Origin: an uncultured Sphingomonadales bacterium
GTDB taxonomy: Bacteria > Pseudomonadota > Alphaproteobacteria > Sphingomonadales > Sphingomonadaceae
DNA: 7,017 bases
Direction: 5' to 3'
Assembly: GCA_903893935.1 (NCBI GenBank)
Contig: CAITOD010000076.1
Location: 1-7,017, forward strand
Every line of letters starts with the position of its first letter. Within the stretch, counting starts at the first letter, position 1. The notes under the pieces are model-generated. The model worked only from the letters and a program-made list of their open reading frames with translations, was not told where the DNA came from and did no database searches. Of the stretch, positions 6,102-7,017 are shown one piece after another. The translations under genes were made by a program, and so were the position numbers.

Positions 6102-6641
6102 ATGAAACCGATCCTGACTATCGCACTGGCGCTCGCCCCGATAACTGCCTTCGCCGCATCGCCGCATGGGCACACTGCCGCGCCAGAGACCCGCGAATTG
6201 CGCGCTTTCAAACTGGCGATCCGCAAGCTCTACGACCTCAAGGAACGCGATTTCGCGCAAGGCCGCGACGACCACATCCTCGGCCGGTTCTATGCCAAAG
6301 ACGCCATCTCGGTCGGCGAAGGTGAAGGCGTGAGCATGGGCAGCGCCGAGTTCAGGAAAGTCTATGACGATGTGACCCGCGCCAACCATGTCAAAGTCCG
6401 CTCGATCAGCACCTTTGTCAGCGGCAAGGCGGGCTGGGACTGGGCCAATTTCTATGTGACGCCCACCGATCCCAAGGAAAAGCCGTTCTCGTTTGCGATC
6501 CTGTTCATCTGGGCCAAAGAACACGGCCGGTGGATTTGCAAAGGCGATGCTTACGCCAAAGGCGCCTTTCCTGTGCCCGACGACGGATCGGCCCAGATTG
6601 GCCACATCGGGCAAGAGCGCGCCGCAGGAACGCCTCAATAA
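6102..6641 (+). CDS. Secreted NTF2/SnoaL-like (DUF4440-type) protein
   Basis: A 179-residue protein from ATG 6102, chosen because AGGA (6090-6093) lies eight bases upstream and because the product then begins with a clean signal peptide, 'MKPILTIALALAPITAFA', cleaved near residue 18. In-frame ATGs at 6087 (ATGA overlap with the preceding stop) and 6096 would only add MRI/MS. The mature part, about residues 33-152, has the NTF2-like pattern: long helix 'AFKLAIRKLYDLKERDFAQG', 'FYAKDAISVGEGEG', then strands ending in 'FAILFIWAKEHGRWICKGDA'. Such cone-shaped folds bind small hydrophobic ligands or act as isomerases, dehydratases or simple binding proteins; no catalytic pair can be named. Its coupling to a periplasmic flavoenzyme suggests it acts on the same compound, or helps that enzyme, in the periplasm. 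Confidence 0.8.
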   Translation: MKPILTIALALAPITAFAASPHGHTAAPETRELRAFKLAIRKLYDLKERDFAQGRDDHILGRFYAKDAISVGEGEGVSMGSAEFRKVYDDVTRANHVKVRSISTFVSGKAGWDWANFYVTPTDPKEKPFSFAILFIWAKEHGRWICKGDAYAKGAFPVPDDGSAQIGHIGQERAAGTPQ

Positions 6642-6652
6642 ACGGGCTTGTG

Positions 6653-6668
6653 GCGCGCGAAGGCGCGC
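6653..6668. repeat. Hairpin between the NTF2-like gene and the receptor gene
   Basis: GCGCGC (6653-6658) and GCGCGC (6663-6668) surround a GAAG loop, a 6-bp all-GC stem twelve bases after the TAA at 6639-6641. No T-tract follows. It could act as a 3' processing or stability element or partially separate the receptor from the upstream genes. Confidence 0.35.
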
Positions 6669-6720
6669 GGTCGGTCGTGCCCATAACGGCTTGCCGATCG
6701 AACGGGGAGTAATTGGCATC

Positions 6721-7017
6721 ATGGCACTCAGAGGGAAATTTTCCGCGCGCGTCGCGCTGATCGCGCTCGCCATCGGGATCATGCCGCAGATGGCGCGCGC
6801 AGCCGATGCCGCACCGCAGGCCGCTGCCGCGCCCGAAACGGGCGAAATCGTGGTGACCGCGCAGAAGCGCGAACAAAGCGCGCAGAAAATCGGCATCGCG
6901 GTTACCGCGCTGGGCAAGGACACGCTCGCCGCGATCGGGCGGCAGGATGTGACCGCGCTGGCGGGCCAGGTGCCCGATCTCGAAGTCAACCAGTATTCGC
7001 CCACGATCACCGTGTTC
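6721..7017 (+). CDS. TonB-dependent outer-membrane receptor, N-terminal part (cut by window edge)
   Basis: The first 99 residues of an outer-membrane receptor from ATG 6721, preceded by GGGGAG (6704-6709) at a slightly long spacing of eleven bases. Residues 1-27 form a signal peptide ending 'QMARA'. An Ala/Pro-rich linker leads to the TonB box 'EIVVTAQKRE' (42-51) and the start of the plug domain, 'IGIAVTALGKDTLAAIG' (57-73) and 'LAGQVPDLEVNQY' (80-92). Such receptors import scarce or large molecules across the outer membrane using TonB energy; the part that would show the ligand class lies outside the window. It is 79 bases after the NTF2-like gene with the same orientation, so it probably supplies the substrate of the flavoenzyme, perhaps from the same transcript. 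Confidence 0.9.
   Translation, partial: MALRGKFSARVALIALAIGIMPQMARAADAAPQAAAAPETGEIVVTAQKREQSAQKIGIAVTALGKDTLAAIGRQDVTALAGQVPDLEVNQYSPTITVF

Noticed and set aside
5907..7010. Minus-strand open frame (367 codons) spanning the end of the flavoenzyme, the NTF2-like gene and the receptor start
   Set aside because: It runs antisense to three plus-strand genes with signal peptides and domain motifs. Its product is Ala/Arg/Ser-rich with no family character.

Overview
The window reads as chromosomal DNA of a GC-rich alphaproteobacterium, most likely a sphingomonad (Novosphingobium/Sphingopyxis type). This is inferred from the strongly GC-biased codon use, a TonB-dependent receptor with an 'EIVVTAQKRE' TonB box behind an Ala-rich signal peptide, and the style of the regulators. 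No rRNA, tRNA, insertion sequence, CRISPR array or other mobile element was seen. No gene-free stretch exceeds about 210 bases.

Left part (1-2009). The last 31 codons of an unrecognised plus-strand gene end at 96 and are followed by a strong hairpin (102-122). Facing it on the minus strand is a two-gene unit: an AraC-family regulator (960-2009), then a class I glutamine amidotransferase whose ATG shares a base with the regulator's stop (TGATG). The amidotransferase frame has no stop inside the window. It runs through the hairpin and antisense to the end of the neighbouring gene.

Middle (2010-4131). An AT-rich divergent intergenic region with phased AATTT repeats and a plausible sigma70-type promoter separates the AraC gene from a 12-helix MFS transporter on the plus strand. 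A TetR-family repressor follows 46 bases after the MFS stop. A perfect 14-bp palindrome overlaps its start codon. A second perfect palindrome (16 bp) sharing the ATTCGA core lies in the promoter/leader of the next gene.

Right part (4132-7017). A Tat-exported FAD protein distantly resembling spermidine dehydrogenase (SpdH) is followed, through a stop/start overlap region, by a small secreted NTF2/SnoaL-like protein. After 79 bases comes the start of a TonB-dependent receptor, cut by the window edge.

Working model (inference). The receptor brings a substrate, perhaps an amine, into the periplasm. The FAD enzyme oxidises it there, with the NTF2-like protein as accessory. TetR senses the ligand and controls itself and the FAD-NTF2(-receptor) unit through the two palindromes. 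The MFS protein would move substrate or product across the inner membrane. The substrate is not identifiable from sequence alone.
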